The notes under the pieces are model-generated. The model saw only the letters and a program-made list of their open reading frames with translations, was not told the origin of the DNA and did no database searches. A stretch of 64,000 nucleotides of DNA from JANSWP01 sp041941305 (GTDB taxonomy: Bacteria; Bacteroidota; Bacteroidia; Chitinophagales; Saprospiraceae), in the NCBI GenBank assembly GCA_041941305.1, contig JBGTQJ010000010.1, forward strand, positions 1 to 64,000, read 5' to 3'. Positions within the stretch are counted from its first letter, which is position 1. Every line of letters starts with the position of its first letter. Shown piece by piece: positions 16,704-24,304 of this stretch. The translations under genes and the position numbers were made by a program.

Positions 16704-17433
16704 TGTTTTCTTTTAAAAAATGATGAATTGTTTTACTTAGTTCCAATGCTCCTTCTGTATCACTATGGAGGCATAGTGTTTCAATATTGATGTTTTCCTT
16801 TGTTCCACCCCAGAATTCAACTTTTCCTTTCAAAAATCTTCCAACTTGCTTCAGCACTTCATTATCTTTATGTAGAACAGCACCTTCCAGCTCCCTACTA
16901 CGCAATTGATTCAATTTTTGATATTTTCGGTCTGCAAACCCTTCGCTAACAGGCTTCATCTTATGTCGCTTACAGATTTCAACAACTCTTGAATGCGCCA
17001 ATGCAAATATCTTGAGCTTGGGATCAATCTCCTTTACCAATTTCACAAAACTATTTGCCAAATCTTCATCTTTTACCATATCGTTGTATAAAGCTCCATG
17101 TGGCTTAACATGATTCAACGTTTGTCCAAAACTCTCCACCATTCCCTTTACTGCACAGATTTGATAACGCAATTCAGCCATCAATTTTTGCAATTCAACT
17201 TTTAGAGAAACCCTTCCAAAATTTTCACGATCATTATAAGATGGATGAGCCCCGATCTTTACTTTATTTGCGATTGCAGATAAAATCGTTTTTTCAATGA
17301 GCTGAGGACTTCCACTATGAAAACCGCATGCAATATTGCAGGAAGAAATGTAGGGCATGATTTCATTGTCATAGTTCTTTTCTTGCCGGGACTTTAATTC
17401 TCCCATATCACAATTTAAATCGATGGTTTTCAT
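16678..17433 (-). CDS. pxpA: 5-oxoprolinase subunit A
   Basis: 251 residues, LamB/YcsF family TIM-barrel-like protein. Seen: DLNCDMGE at the start, SSCNIACGFHSGSP, GAHPSYNDRENFGR, HVKPHGALYND and SEGFADRKY, all highly conserved in PxpA and containing the likely metal or substrate ligands (Asp, His). It is the first gene of the pxpABC operon, whose order A-B-C is the common one. A 78-nt palindromic repeat that also precedes a T9SS cargo gene lies 12 nt upstream of its start codon (see 17446). Confidence 0.94.
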   Translation of the reverse strand: MKTIDLNCDMGELKSRQEKNYDNEIMPYISSCNIACGFHSGSPQLIEKTILSAIANKVKIGAHPSYNDRENFGRVSLKVELQKLMAELRYQICAVKGMVESFGQTLNHVKPHGALYNDMVKDEDLANSFVKLVKEIDPKLKIFALAHSRVVEICKRHKMKPVSEGFADRKYQKLNQLRSRELEGAVLHKDNEVLKQVGRFLKGKVEFWGGTKENINIETLCLHSDTEGALELSKTIHHFLKENNVQIAAIG

Positions 17434-17445
17434 ATAATGTTTTTA

Positions 17446-17523
17446 GAGTTTGATTAAAAATTTAAAGAATTGTGCCAAAGGGATGCTGTCATGCGACAGA
17501 AAGATGAAATTTAAACAAGCTTA
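17446..17523 (-). repeat. dispersed palindromic repeat, copy 1 (upstream of pxpA)
   Basis: The ends are GAGTTTGATTAAA (17446-17458) and TTTAAACAAGCTT, imperfectly inverted (10 of 13). The centre holds TGTGCCAAAGGGATG and then the small stem CTGTC-ATGC-GACAG (17486-17499). The same order of blocks occurs at 23399-23473. Both copies lie 12-17 nt before the start codon of a minus-strand gene, so they are within the leader or promoter. No other structure was seen in the rest of the 450-nt gap up to the tRNA terminator except GTGTTC/GAACAC around 17768-17799. Confidence 0.55.
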
Positions 17524-17839
17524 ATTCAATTGAAAACTTATAAAATAAATTATGGTTTATTATCAACCAAATCCCACTCATATCGTTGGAGGAATATTAA
17601 TTCAAGTATTTATATGAATAGTTTTTTTAGGAACCTTAACACCTTGGGCTTTGCTTGCTAAAAAAATATTTTTTTGATTAGGATGGATTACAAAAAGACA
17701 ACAACCAAAGTTAGTTGAATTTCCTCCTTTAGCCGCCTTTTTGACAAGGAAAAAACTGGGAAAAAAGTGTTCCATCTTGTATTTGAAGTCATTAGAACAC
17801 AGGAGAAACCAGTTTTTGTTTGAGGATTGTTTGAAAAAA

Positions 17840-17874
17840 AATAGGTTATAGAAAATAATATTCTATAACCTATT
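17840..17874 (-). terminator. terminator of the tRNA-Lys transcript
   Basis: 17840-17853 and 17861-17874 form a perfect 14-bp stem (AATAGGTTATAGAA and complement) with a 7-nt loop. On the minus strand it is followed by a run of T residues (complement of 17833-17841), the layout of a Rho-independent terminator. It lies just past the 3' end of the tRNA. Confidence 0.8.
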
Positions 17875-17884
17875 GAAAGTGAAG

Positions 17885-17957
17885 TGATCCCGCTGGGGCT
17901 CGAACCCAGGACCCCTTGATTAAAAGTCAAGTGCTCTACCAACTGAGCTACGGAATC
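17885..17957 (-). tRNA. tRNA-Lys (anticodon TTT)
   Basis: A 73-nt cloverleaf. The acceptor stem GATTCCG pairs with CGGGATC (one T-G pair), with discriminator A. D arm GCTC-AGTTGGTA-GAGC; anticodon arm CTTGA-CTTTTAA-TCAAG with TTT at the centre; T arm CTGGG-TTCGAGC-CCCAG. CCA is not encoded (ACTTC follows), which is common in Bacteroidota. The promoter is at 18154-18183 and the terminator at 17840-17874. A truncated copy of its 5' end lies upstream in the same transcript. Confidence 0.97.
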
Positions 17958-18010
17958 ATATGTGGTTAACAAATAACTCAAATTAGGAACCTCCCGAATA
18001 AATTTCGGGA

Positions 18011-18036
18011 TGCTCTACCAACTGAGCTACGGAATC
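18011..18036 (-). pseudogene. truncated tRNA-Lys copy (5' 26 nt)
   Basis: 18011-18036 is identical to the first 26 nt of tRNA-Lys (17932-17957): acceptor 5' strand, D arm and position 26. Beyond it the sequence becomes CCCGAA-ATTTA-TTCGGG (minus strand), a hairpin where the anticodon arm should be, and no T arm or acceptor 3' strand follows. It cannot form a tRNA. It lies between the tRNA promoter and the intact gene, so it is transcribed as part of the precursor. Confidence 0.75.
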
Positions 18037-18153
18037 TTTTTAATGAAAAAATGAATATTGTATAAATGAAAAATTAGGTTTGATAAAGCTAATTTCCCTC
18101 ATTATTTCATTCTTAATTCTTTCATTAATAAAGCCTTTCTTTAAAAGCGGCTG

Positions 18154-18183
18154 CAAAGATACAATGTTCGATATTAAATGCAA
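18154..18183 (-). promoter_or_regulatory. promoter of the tRNA-Lys unit
   Basis: On the minus strand TTG (complement of 18181-18183), 19 nt, then TATCTTTG (complement of 18154-18161): a full match to the Bacteroidota -33/-7 pattern. Transcription would start near 18149 and pass through the truncated tRNA copy before reaching tRNA-Lys. Confidence 0.75.
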
Positions 18184-18242
18184 GTAGGAAGTATAAATTT
18201 TTATTATTTAATTTATAAATTTCTCTTTTTCAGTAGTTCACA

Positions 18243-18944
18243 CTATTTAGGGGGTGAACAATTAAAAACAGCATCTAAAAAACTGTCATAATTTTGGTAA
18301 TCATCCAAAACATGTGATGCCCCATCTGACAATAACTTTTGATGATCACCTCTCCTTCGAATCCCCACAAAGTTCATTTGCATATTCCGTGTAGTTCGTA
18401 CATCCCATGGTGCATCTCCAATATAGACTGTTCTTTGGATATTTTGCTTTGGATAAATTTCATCTAAAACCACTTGTATTATGTCTTCCCTGGTCTCTTT
18501 TCCATCTGCGCAACTAATGGTCATTTCTTCCATTCTGAAGCCAATATGAGTTAATTTCACAGTTGCAGGGTGAAACCAACCTCCAGTGGCAATTCCCACT
18601 TCAAATTGGTCATCGTCCAAGAGATTTGCAACTGCTTGTTTTGCTCCAGGAACCTCTTTGAATTCTTCGGGTGCACTAATACGTTTATGTTTAATTCTTT
18701 GAACAAATTCTACCTGGAATTCTTTGATTTCCTCCAACGATGCAATTCGTCCAAATTGAGATTTTATAACATACCTGAAAATATTGTGGTCAGTAACATG
18801 CGGGTATATGGACCAGTCAATACTTGGAAATTCTTTTTTATAAATATCAAAATATGCTTCGGCAAAGCATTGGCTATCCACTCTATTGGAATACAACAAA
18901 GTCCCGTCAATATCAAAAATTACGAGCGTTCTTTCAGTTTTCAT
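18243..18944 (-). CDS. HAD-family phosphatase (phosphoglycolate-phosphatase-like)
   Basis: 233 residues, HAD subfamily IA. Motif I is FDIDGTL with nucleophile Asp11 and acid Asp13; a helical cap follows (about 18-95); motif II is GIATGGW; motif IV is VYIGDAPWDV. These support phosphomonoesterase activity; the substrate is not evident. The start codon overlaps the last 11 nt of hemH, so it is translated from the same message. A link to haem synthesis is only positional. Confidence 0.85.
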   Translation of the reverse strand: MKTERTLVIFDIDGTLLYSNRVDSQCFAEAYFDIYKKEFPSIDWSIYPHVTDHNIFRYVIKSQFGRIASLEEIKEFQVEFVQRIKHKRISAPEEFKEVPGAKQAVANLLDDDQFEVGIATGGWFHPATVKLTHIGFRMEEMTISCADGKETREDIIQVVLDEIYPKQNIQRTVYIGDAPWDVRTTRNMQMNFVGIRRRGDHQKLLSDGASHVLDDYQNYDSFLDAVFNCSPPK

Positions 18945-19962
18945 AAGTTCGAATTAAATCGGAAACAGCGGTAATCCATGCTGATTTGTCATTTAAACTT
19001 TCGACCAAATCTACTTTTTCTCCACCTAATTCTTCAAATTCTTCCTGATACTCTTCAGCTATTTCAATGGTTGTTTCCAGGCAGTCGGCAACAAAAGCTG
19101 GACAGAATACTAATAATTTTTTATCTCCTCTTCTGGCTCTTTCTTCAATGATATCGCTGGTGTAAGGTTGCGCCCAGACTTCTTTACCCAATCTTGATTG
19201 AAAGCATGTAGTATATTGTCCAGCTTCCAAATTCAATTTCTCAACCAATGCTTTGGTTGTAGCATAACATTGAGCTGAATAACAAAATTGATTTTTTGTA
19301 GTTAAGTTTTGACAACAATCATTGTTCTTTAAACAATGATTCTGAGAATCAGCTTTTATCAATTGCCTTTGAGGTAAACCGTGATAGCTGAATAAAATAT
19401 GGTCGTAATCATCCAAAGAATATGCTTTTGCATTTTGGATGAAAATATCAATCATGGGCTCATGGTCATAATAAGAATTGATATAAGTCACGGGTGGAAT
19501 TACCTGTTTATTTGACAGAATCCTTTTCACTTCTTCGTGTACAGAACCCGTAGTTGCACTGGCGTATTGTGGAAACAATGGGAAGATGATGATTTCAGAA
19601 ACATTTTGTTCATACAACCTATCTAAAGCTGCCTCAACGCTCGGGTTTTGATAACGCATACCTAACTCTACGACATAATTATGACCCAAGTTTTCCTGAA
19701 CTCCTTTGGTCAAATTTTCTCCATAAAATTTTAATGGGGAGCCATTTTCTGTCCAAAGTTGTTGGTACAATTTGGTAGAGCTGGATGTTCTAAAAGGAAG
19801 GATAATTCCTCTAACCAAAAGGTTTCTTCCTAACCAGGAGTAATCAATTACCCTTGGATCAAGCAAAAACTGTTTTAAATATCGATAAACTGCAGACTTG
19901 GTTGGTGCATCTGGAGTACCTAGATTAACCAGTAACACTCCGGTTTTTCCTAGTTTTTTCAT
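18934..19962 (-). CDS. hemH: ferrochelatase
   Basis: 342 residues; inserts iron into protoporphyrin (or coproporphyrin). Seen: GVLLVNLGTPDAP at the start, catalytic His194 in FSYHGLP, QSRLGKEVWAQPYT, and Glu296 in VADCLETTIEI. Between His194 and the next conserved block lies a cysteine-rich insert with Cys210, 216, 217, 227 and 232 (HCLKNNDCCQN and FCYSAQC), the spacing of a possible iron-sulfur cluster or zinc site. It is the first gene of a two-gene unit with the HAD phosphatase, and diverges from surE. Confidence 0.94.
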   Translation of the reverse strand: MKKLGKTGVLLVNLGTPDAPTKSAVYRYLKQFLLDPRVIDYSWLGRNLLVRGIILPFRTSSSTKLYQQLWTENGSPLKFYGENLTKGVQENLGHNYVVELGMRYQNPSVEAALDRLYEQNVSEIIIFPLFPQYASATTGSVHEEVKRILSNKQVIPPVTYINSYYDHEPMIDIFIQNAKAYSLDDYDHILFSYHGLPQRQLIKADSQNHCLKNNDCCQNLTTKNQFCYSAQCYATTKALVEKLNLEAGQYTTCFQSRLGKEVWAQPYTSDIIEERARRGDKKLLVFCPAFVADCLETTIEIAEEYQEEFEELGGEKVDLVESLNDKSAWITAVSDLIRTYEN

Positions 19963-20147
19963 AAAATTATTTTCAGTTCTTGTTTGTTCAAAAACACCAT
20001 TGGAAATTGTCCAAAATCGTTAGAACTACCTTAAGAATAATTGATCAATCTTTAAACAATTTCCTTCCAAATGTGAAGCTAAAACCATCAAACGCCATTA
20101 TGGTTCTAAAGCAAGTAAAATTAAAGTCAAAAACTGCACAAAAAAAC

Positions 20148-20155
20148 TACTTTTG
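20148..20155 (+). promoter_or_regulatory. -7 promoter element of surE
   Basis: TACTTTTG matches TAnnTTTG. Transcription would start near 20160, only about 14 nt before ATG 20174. This rules out the in-frame TTG at 20153, which lies inside the box. Confidence 0.55.
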
Positions 20156-20173
20156 TGGCTCAAACCAAAAAGG

Positions 20174-20944
20174 ATGAGTAAACCACTGATATTAATAACA
20201 AATGATGACGGTATTGTTGCTCCAGGAATCAAAGCCCTGGTCGAAGTAGCCTCTAAGATTGGGGAGGTCGTAGTGGTCGCACCTGACTCACCACAATCAG
20301 GGCAGGGACATGCGATAACAATCTCTCAACCGCTGCGCTTGAAAAGGGTAGATGTATTTGAAGGAATCGAAGCTTATGAATGTACTGGTACGCCTGTAGA
20401 TTGTGTAAAGCTGGCTAAATACGTGGTTTTAAAGGGTCGCCAGGCGGAGTTATGTGTTTCTGGGATCAATCACGGTTCAAACGCTTCCATAAACATTATT
20501 TATTCTGGAACCATGTCTGCGGCTATGGAGGCTGCTTTAGAAGGAATCGATGCAATTGGTTTTTCCCTGTTAGACTATTCCTGGGATGCAAATTTTGAAT
20601 ATTGTAAGCCATTTATTGAGAAAATAATTAGACAATGTCTTCAAAATGGATTGGCAAATACCAAACTGCTGAATGTCAATATTCCAAATTTGCCTACAGA
20701 AGAAATAAAAGGAATCAAAATATGCAGACAAGCAGATGGTCGTTGGGTTGAGGGCTATATGGAATCCAGAGATCCAAGAGGAAAACCCTATTATTGGCTT
20801 AAAGGTGAATTCATTAACCCGGATAAAGGTGAGGATACTGATTTGTGGGCTTTGGAAAATGGTTATGTATCAGTTGTACCTTCAGGGCATGATCTGACTG
20901 AATATCCTGCTTTGGAAAGCATGCAGTATTTGGAAAAGGATTAA
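20174..20944 (+). CDS. surE: 5'/3'-nucleotidase SurE
   Basis: 256 residues; metal-dependent survival-protein E phosphatase acting on nucleoside monophosphates. The metal-binding DD is in ILITNDDGIVAPGI (near the start), followed by VVVAPDSPQSGQGHAIT, YECTGTPVDCVKLA and CVSGINHGSN, all signature SurE motifs. It is followed on the same strand by a small membrane protein and lpxB with short gaps (75 and 32 nt), so the three may be cotranscribed. Confidence 0.95.
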   Translation: MSKPLILITNDDGIVAPGIKALVEVASKIGEVVVVAPDSPQSGQGHAITISQPLRLKRVDVFEGIEAYECTGTPVDCVKLAKYVVLKGRQAELCVSGINHGSNASINIIYSGTMSAAMEAALEGIDAIGFSLLDYSWDANFEYCKPFIEKIIRQCLQNGLANTKLLNVNIPNLPTEEIKGIKICRQADGRWVEGYMESRDPRGKPYYWLKGEFINPDKGEDTDLWALENGYVSVVPSGHDLTEYPALESMQYLEKD

Positions 20945-21019
20945 ATATTAATGCTAGTGTATTGATGTATTAATACTTTGATATTTTAATGGGTATTAAG
21001 AATCAAAACTTATTATATA

Positions 21020-21319
21020 ATGTTTGATAAAAATACTATTTCAGCTGGGTTAATTTTGGGAATTGCTATTCCTTTAATTTGCTTTCCATTGTTGTATGGG
21101 ATATTTACAGGAATGGAACATATGAATTTTATGGATGATACTGGTTTTCGAGCCAATTTCAAATTGCGGACTTCCTCACTCGTTGCGATTGGTTGCAATG
21201 CTTTTTTGTTGAATAAATTTGACAAGAAAAAAGCTACTCAGAGTATGAGAGGAGTAGTGATACCTACCTTTATTTTTGTAGCTATCTGGTTGGTTATATT
21301 TGGCAAGACCATATTATAA
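21020..21319 (+). CDS. small membrane protein of unknown function
   Basis: 99 residues with two clear hydrophobic segments (about 8-28 and 78-96), and a central stretch with MEHMNFMDDTGFRANFKLR. I do not recognise the family. The gene lies 75 nt after surE and 32 nt before lpxB on the same strand, so it is probably in their operon; whether it relates to lipid A is a guess from position. Confidence 0.6.
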   Translation: MFDKNTISAGLILGIAIPLICFPLLYGIFTGMEHMNFMDDTGFRANFKLRTSSLVAIGCNAFLLNKFDKKKATQSMRGVVIPTFIFVAIWLVIFGKTIL

Positions 21320-21351
21320 TTCTTTATTGAGATTCAATAACTAAATTTTAA

Positions 21352-22491
21352 GTGAAATATTTCCTCATTGCTGGAGAGGCCTCTGGTGACTTGCACGGTT
21401 CCAATTTGATGAAGGCTTTAAGAATTGAGGACCCAGGATCTGAATTTAGATTTTGGGGTGGAGACTTGATGAATGAGGTCAGTACAGGACTCCAAAAACA
21501 CATAAAAGATCTTGCTTTTATGGGATTCCTGGAGGTCCTTAAAAACCTCAAAACGATTCTCTATAATTTCAAAATATGTAAATCTGAAATAGTCAATTTT
21601 CAACCAGATGTATTGATTTTGATTGATTATCCTGGGTTTAATTTGCGAATGGCTAAATGGGCAAATGCAAAAGGCATTCGAGTGTTTTATTATATCTCTC
21701 CGCAGCTTTGGGCCTGGCATTCGAGTAGGGCATTTTCTATCAAAAAGTCCGTCGAGCGAATGTATGTTATTCTTCCTTTTGAAAAGGAGTTTTATAAAAA
21801 GTACGATTGTGAAGTAGATTTTGTAGGTCATCCATTGTTGGATGTTACCGAAGGATTTGAAGCGCCAAAAAACTTTATAGAAATCCACCAACTGAATGAA
21901 AAACCAATTATTGCGCTGTTGCCAGGTAGTAGGAAGCAGGAAATAAAAAGAATGCTTACGATAATGCTTCAAATTGTTTCAGAATACCCTGATTATCAAT
22001 TTGTTATTGCGGGTGCTCCTTCAATTGATAAATCTTTTTATTCATCCATTATTGGAAATGAAAATCTTGAAGTCAATCCAGGTATTCATTCAAACCTGGG
22101 TTTTGTTCAAAATGAGACCTATCCTTTGCTGAAAAACGCTCAGGCGGCACTGGTCACTTCTGGTACAGCGACTTTGGAGACAGCCCTTTTGGGAGTTCCT
22201 CAGGTTGTTTGTTACCAAGGCAATTCACTTTCTTTTTATCTGGCGAAGTGGCTGGTCAATGTGCCTTTTATTTCTTTGGTCAATTTGATTGCAGGAAAGG
22301 AGGTAGTTAAAGAATTGATTCAGAATGATTTTTCGGTTGAGCAATTAAAAATTGAATTGGATCGAATTTTAGAACCAGAAACTAAACAAAGGATTAAAGC
22401 GGACTACCAATTGGTTAGGAAGCAATTAGGTGGTAAAGGTGCTTCGAAGAGGGCCGCAAAATTGATGGTGACAAGATTGAAACTTAATTAA
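21352..22491 (+). CDS. lpxB: lipid-A-disaccharide synthase
   Basis: 379 residues with GTG start (KYFLIAGEASGDLHGSNLM). GT19 glycosyltransferase that joins UDP-2,3-diacylglucosamine and lipid X to give the lipid A disaccharide. Seen: the GEASGDLHG start motif, VLIDYPGFNLRMA, YYISPQLWAW, VGHPLLD, ALLPGSRKQEI, and the C-terminal SGTATLETALLGVPQVV. It indicates a conventional Gram-negative outer membrane. A short hairpin at 22533 follows. Confidence 0.96.
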   Translation: MKYFLIAGEASGDLHGSNLMKALRIEDPGSEFRFWGGDLMNEVSTGLQKHIKDLAFMGFLEVLKNLKTILYNFKICKSEIVNFQPDVLILIDYPGFNLRMAKWANAKGIRVFYYISPQLWAWHSSRAFSIKKSVERMYVILPFEKEFYKKYDCEVDFVGHPLLDVTEGFEAPKNFIEIHQLNEKPIIALLPGSRKQEIKRMLTIMLQIVSEYPDYQFVIAGAPSIDKSFYSSIIGNENLEVNPGIHSNLGFVQNETYPLLKNAQAALVTSGTATLETALLGVPQVVCYQGNSLSFYLAKWLVNVPFISLVNLIAGKEVVKELIQNDFSVEQLKIELDRILEPETKQRIKADYQLVRKQLGGKGASKRAAKLMVTRLKLN

Positions 22492-22532
22492 TTCAAGTTG
22501 TGAACCCTTTCGGTAAGCAAGTGCAACTGGCA

Positions 22533-22554
22533 GGGAAAATACTTCCCAATTTTT
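22533..22554 (+). terminator. weak terminator after lpxB
   Basis: GGGAA (22533-22537), a 5-nt loop, TTCCC (22543-22547), then AATTTTTG. The stem is short, but the T-run is on the side expected for lpxB. Confidence 0.4.
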
Positions 22555-22559
22555 GTTAA

Positions 22560-23381
22560 CTAGTATTGCAGCAATATCTTTTTTACCAACTTATTCCGGC
22601 ATTCAAATGAGGTCTCTAATTCTATAAAATAAACCCCAGGTATTAAACCCTCAAAACTGATTTCAAGTAATCCATCTGAATTAAAAGATCCACCAAAAGG
22701 CATTTTTTGGACTTCTTGTCCAACTGTATTGAAAAGGCTGATTTTATGAGAAAATTCAATTTTTTCTTCTCCAAATAGAGAAAGGAAGACTTTACCTGTT
22801 GTAGGGTTTGGATAAAAATCGACATTTTCAAAGTCGCATTCAGGATTTTTGTAAGGACAGTCTTCATTCTCATTGGAATTCGATTCACAAGGATTGATTT
22901 CAATGCATTCAACTTCATCTTCAAGTCCAAAACTATTTAAGCCAGATTCACAATAGACCATGTGTACCCCACAAAAAGACAAAACATAATCATTTTTCTT
23001 TTCTAGAGAAGCCCAATCTCCCCAATTTGAGTTTCCATCGCTCTCCAATCTAGAAAGCAACAATAATAATTTCTCGCCTACTTCAATTCCACCAGTATAA
23101 TGTCGGCATAAGTGTCCAACATCACCCCATACCATTATTTCAACATTGGTTTCAATACCTTTGATGAGCTTACAAATTTTGACCCGCATACCATGAGCTT
23201 CCTGAGCAACCTTTTCTCCTATAATTACTATGGCATTGTCAAATCCAAAAAGTTCTTCATAAAGGTTTATTGTTTCACAAAATGAATCAGGTCCTGTGCA
23301 ACTACATGCCAAAACAGATTGATTTGAAAATAAGAAACAAAAAGCAAGAAGAGTTGAGAGGTATAATGATTTCATAAGCAA
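22560..23381 (-). CDS. T9SS cargo protein with NTR/TIMP-like N-terminal domain
   Basis: 273 residues with a signal peptide (cleavage probably at VLA-CSC, 24-26). The mature protein begins CSCTGPDSFCE, then about 100 residues with the pattern seen in netrin/TIMP-like OB folds (Cys-x-Cys start, F-x-NAIVIIGEKV, V-x-ICKLIKGIE, later cysteines). The final 75 residues are a type A T9SS sorting domain (VDFYPNPTTGKVFLSLFG ... GVYFIELE ... KKILLQY), so it is exported through the type IX system. The NTR resemblance is my inference; function unknown. A second ATG two codons later (23375) is possible. Copy 2 of a dispersed palindrome lies 17 nt upstream. Confidence 0.75.
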   Translation of the reverse strand: MLMKSLYLSTLLAFCFLFSNQSVLACSCTGPDSFCETINLYEELFGFDNAIVIIGEKVAQEAHGMRVKICKLIKGIETNVEIMVWGDVGHLCRHYTGGIEVGEKLLLLLSRLESDGNSNWGDWASLEKKNDYVLSFCGVHMVYCESGLNSFGLEDEVECIEINPCESNSNENEDCPYKNPECDFENVDFYPNPTTGKVFLSLFGEEKIEFSHKISLFNTVGQEVQKMPFGGSFNSDGLLEISFEGLIPGVYFIELETSFECRNKLVKKILLQY

Positions 23382-23398
23382 AGTAGTGATTTCAATAA

Positions 23399-23473
23399 GA
23401 GTTTGTCTAAAAATTTTACAAACTGTGCCAAGGGCATCTCTGTAGTACAGGAAGGAAAAATTTAGACATACTC
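23399..23473 (-). repeat. dispersed palindromic repeat, copy 2
   Basis: Ends GAGTTTGTCTAAA (23399-23411) and TTTAGACATACTC (23461-23473) are inverted at 12 of 13 positions. The centre contains TGTGCCAAGGGCATC and the small stem CTGTA-G-TACAG (23440-23450). Compared with copy 1 at 17446 the inner stem has changed on both sides while keeping pairing. It lies directly upstream of the T9SS cargo gene. Confidence 0.6.
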
Positions 23474-23517
23474 TAAGTTTAGACTTTGCTTCCTAATTAA
23501 ATGGTTGGGTTTGAGTT

Positions 23518-24282
23518 TTATTTTTCAAATTCAATAAATAATTTACCAGGTAAATTGTCATATACTGCTATTGCAGATAGTTGTGCTTTCCCACGGTTGC
23601 CTGAAAGCTGGATATTCCCATAAGTTTGGTAATCTTCCCAGGGTAGCGTAAAGCGAGGATCTGTATCCGACCAATGAGAATAAAAGGACCATTCACTAAC
23701 CAAATTAGTGGATTTATCTACCATGATATGGTATTTATTGTCGGGAGTGTCTCCCACATTTTCAAAGGTTAATTCCAAAATTTCAGCTGGATTGCCAGCT
23801 TCTGTAGTGCCTTCACCCAGATACTTCAACTTCGTTCCAGGATCTCTCAATTTAAAAGGCATGACCAACCAGTAGGAATCATTAATCCACATGCTTTTGG
23901 CGGAGCTGAGGTAATTGCTCAAACTATCAGGATTGGTTATTTCTGCTTCCCCCTTTTTAACTTTCCCTTTCATCGTGTTTACATTCATCAAATAGATCAA
24001 TTCTTGCTCTGGTGATTCTATACGGATATTCCCCGTTTGTTTATCCCAATAGTGCTTTCGACGACCAAAGAAATTCCAGGAAAGAAAATTGGTATTATTC
24101 CAATTTTCCTGTCCCCCCATTGCTTCCATTACAGCTACAGCTAATTCAGCTGCCTTTTCATCTGCCTGACCCATTTCTTCTTGTGAAGCTGAAATATCTG
24201 AATCATTCGAACTATCAGATTGATTTGAATCACAACTAAATATAATAAATGAAAGGGTAAATAGGAATAGGAAATTTCTCAT
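23518..24282 (-). CDS. lipoprotein, LolA/LppX-like fold possible
   Basis: 254 residues from ATG 24282 (an ATG at 24315 would overlap the upstream gene and spoil the signal). Lipobox IIFSC with Cys17, then a Ser/Asp/Asn-rich linker (18-35). The rest is beta-rich with repeated W/Y positions (WNNTNFLSWNFFGRRKHYWD) and the pattern GEGTTEAGNPAEILELTFENVG ... KYHIMVDKSTNLVSEW, reminiscent of the half-barrel of outer-membrane lipoprotein-sorting folds. I cannot assign a function. It lies 22 nt after the GDPD gene and is probably cotranscribed with it. Confidence 0.65.
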   Translation of the reverse strand: MRNFLFLFTLSFIIFSCDSNQSDSSNDSDISASQEEMGQADEKAAELAVAVMEAMGGQENWNNTNFLSWNFFGRRKHYWDKQTGNIRIESPEQELIYLMNVNTMKGKVKKGEAEITNPDSLSNYLSSAKSMWINDSYWLVMPFKLRDPGTKLKYLGEGTTEAGNPAEILELTFENVGDTPDNKYHIMVDKSTNLVSEWSFYSHWSDTDPRFTLPWEDYQTYGNIQLSGNRGKAQLSAIAVYDNLPGKLFIEFEK

Positions 24283-24304
24283 TTTGAATATATTTAAGAA
24301 AGGT

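Noticed and set aside
17688..17981. A 97-codon open frame on the minus strand across the tRNA-Lys region
   Set aside because: It reads through the intact tRNA-Lys gene, and such frames are a common artefact of tRNA sequence. No promoter, family or codon pattern supports it.
18011..18036. Second complete tRNA
   Set aside because: Only the 5' 26 nt match. The anticodon arm is replaced by an unrelated hairpin and no T arm or acceptor 3' strand exists.
23420..23435. TTGGCACA in the dispersed repeat as a -24 half of a sigma-54 promoter
   Set aside because: The matching GC at -12 is absent in both copies (AA in one, TA in the other), so the sigma-54 pattern is incomplete.
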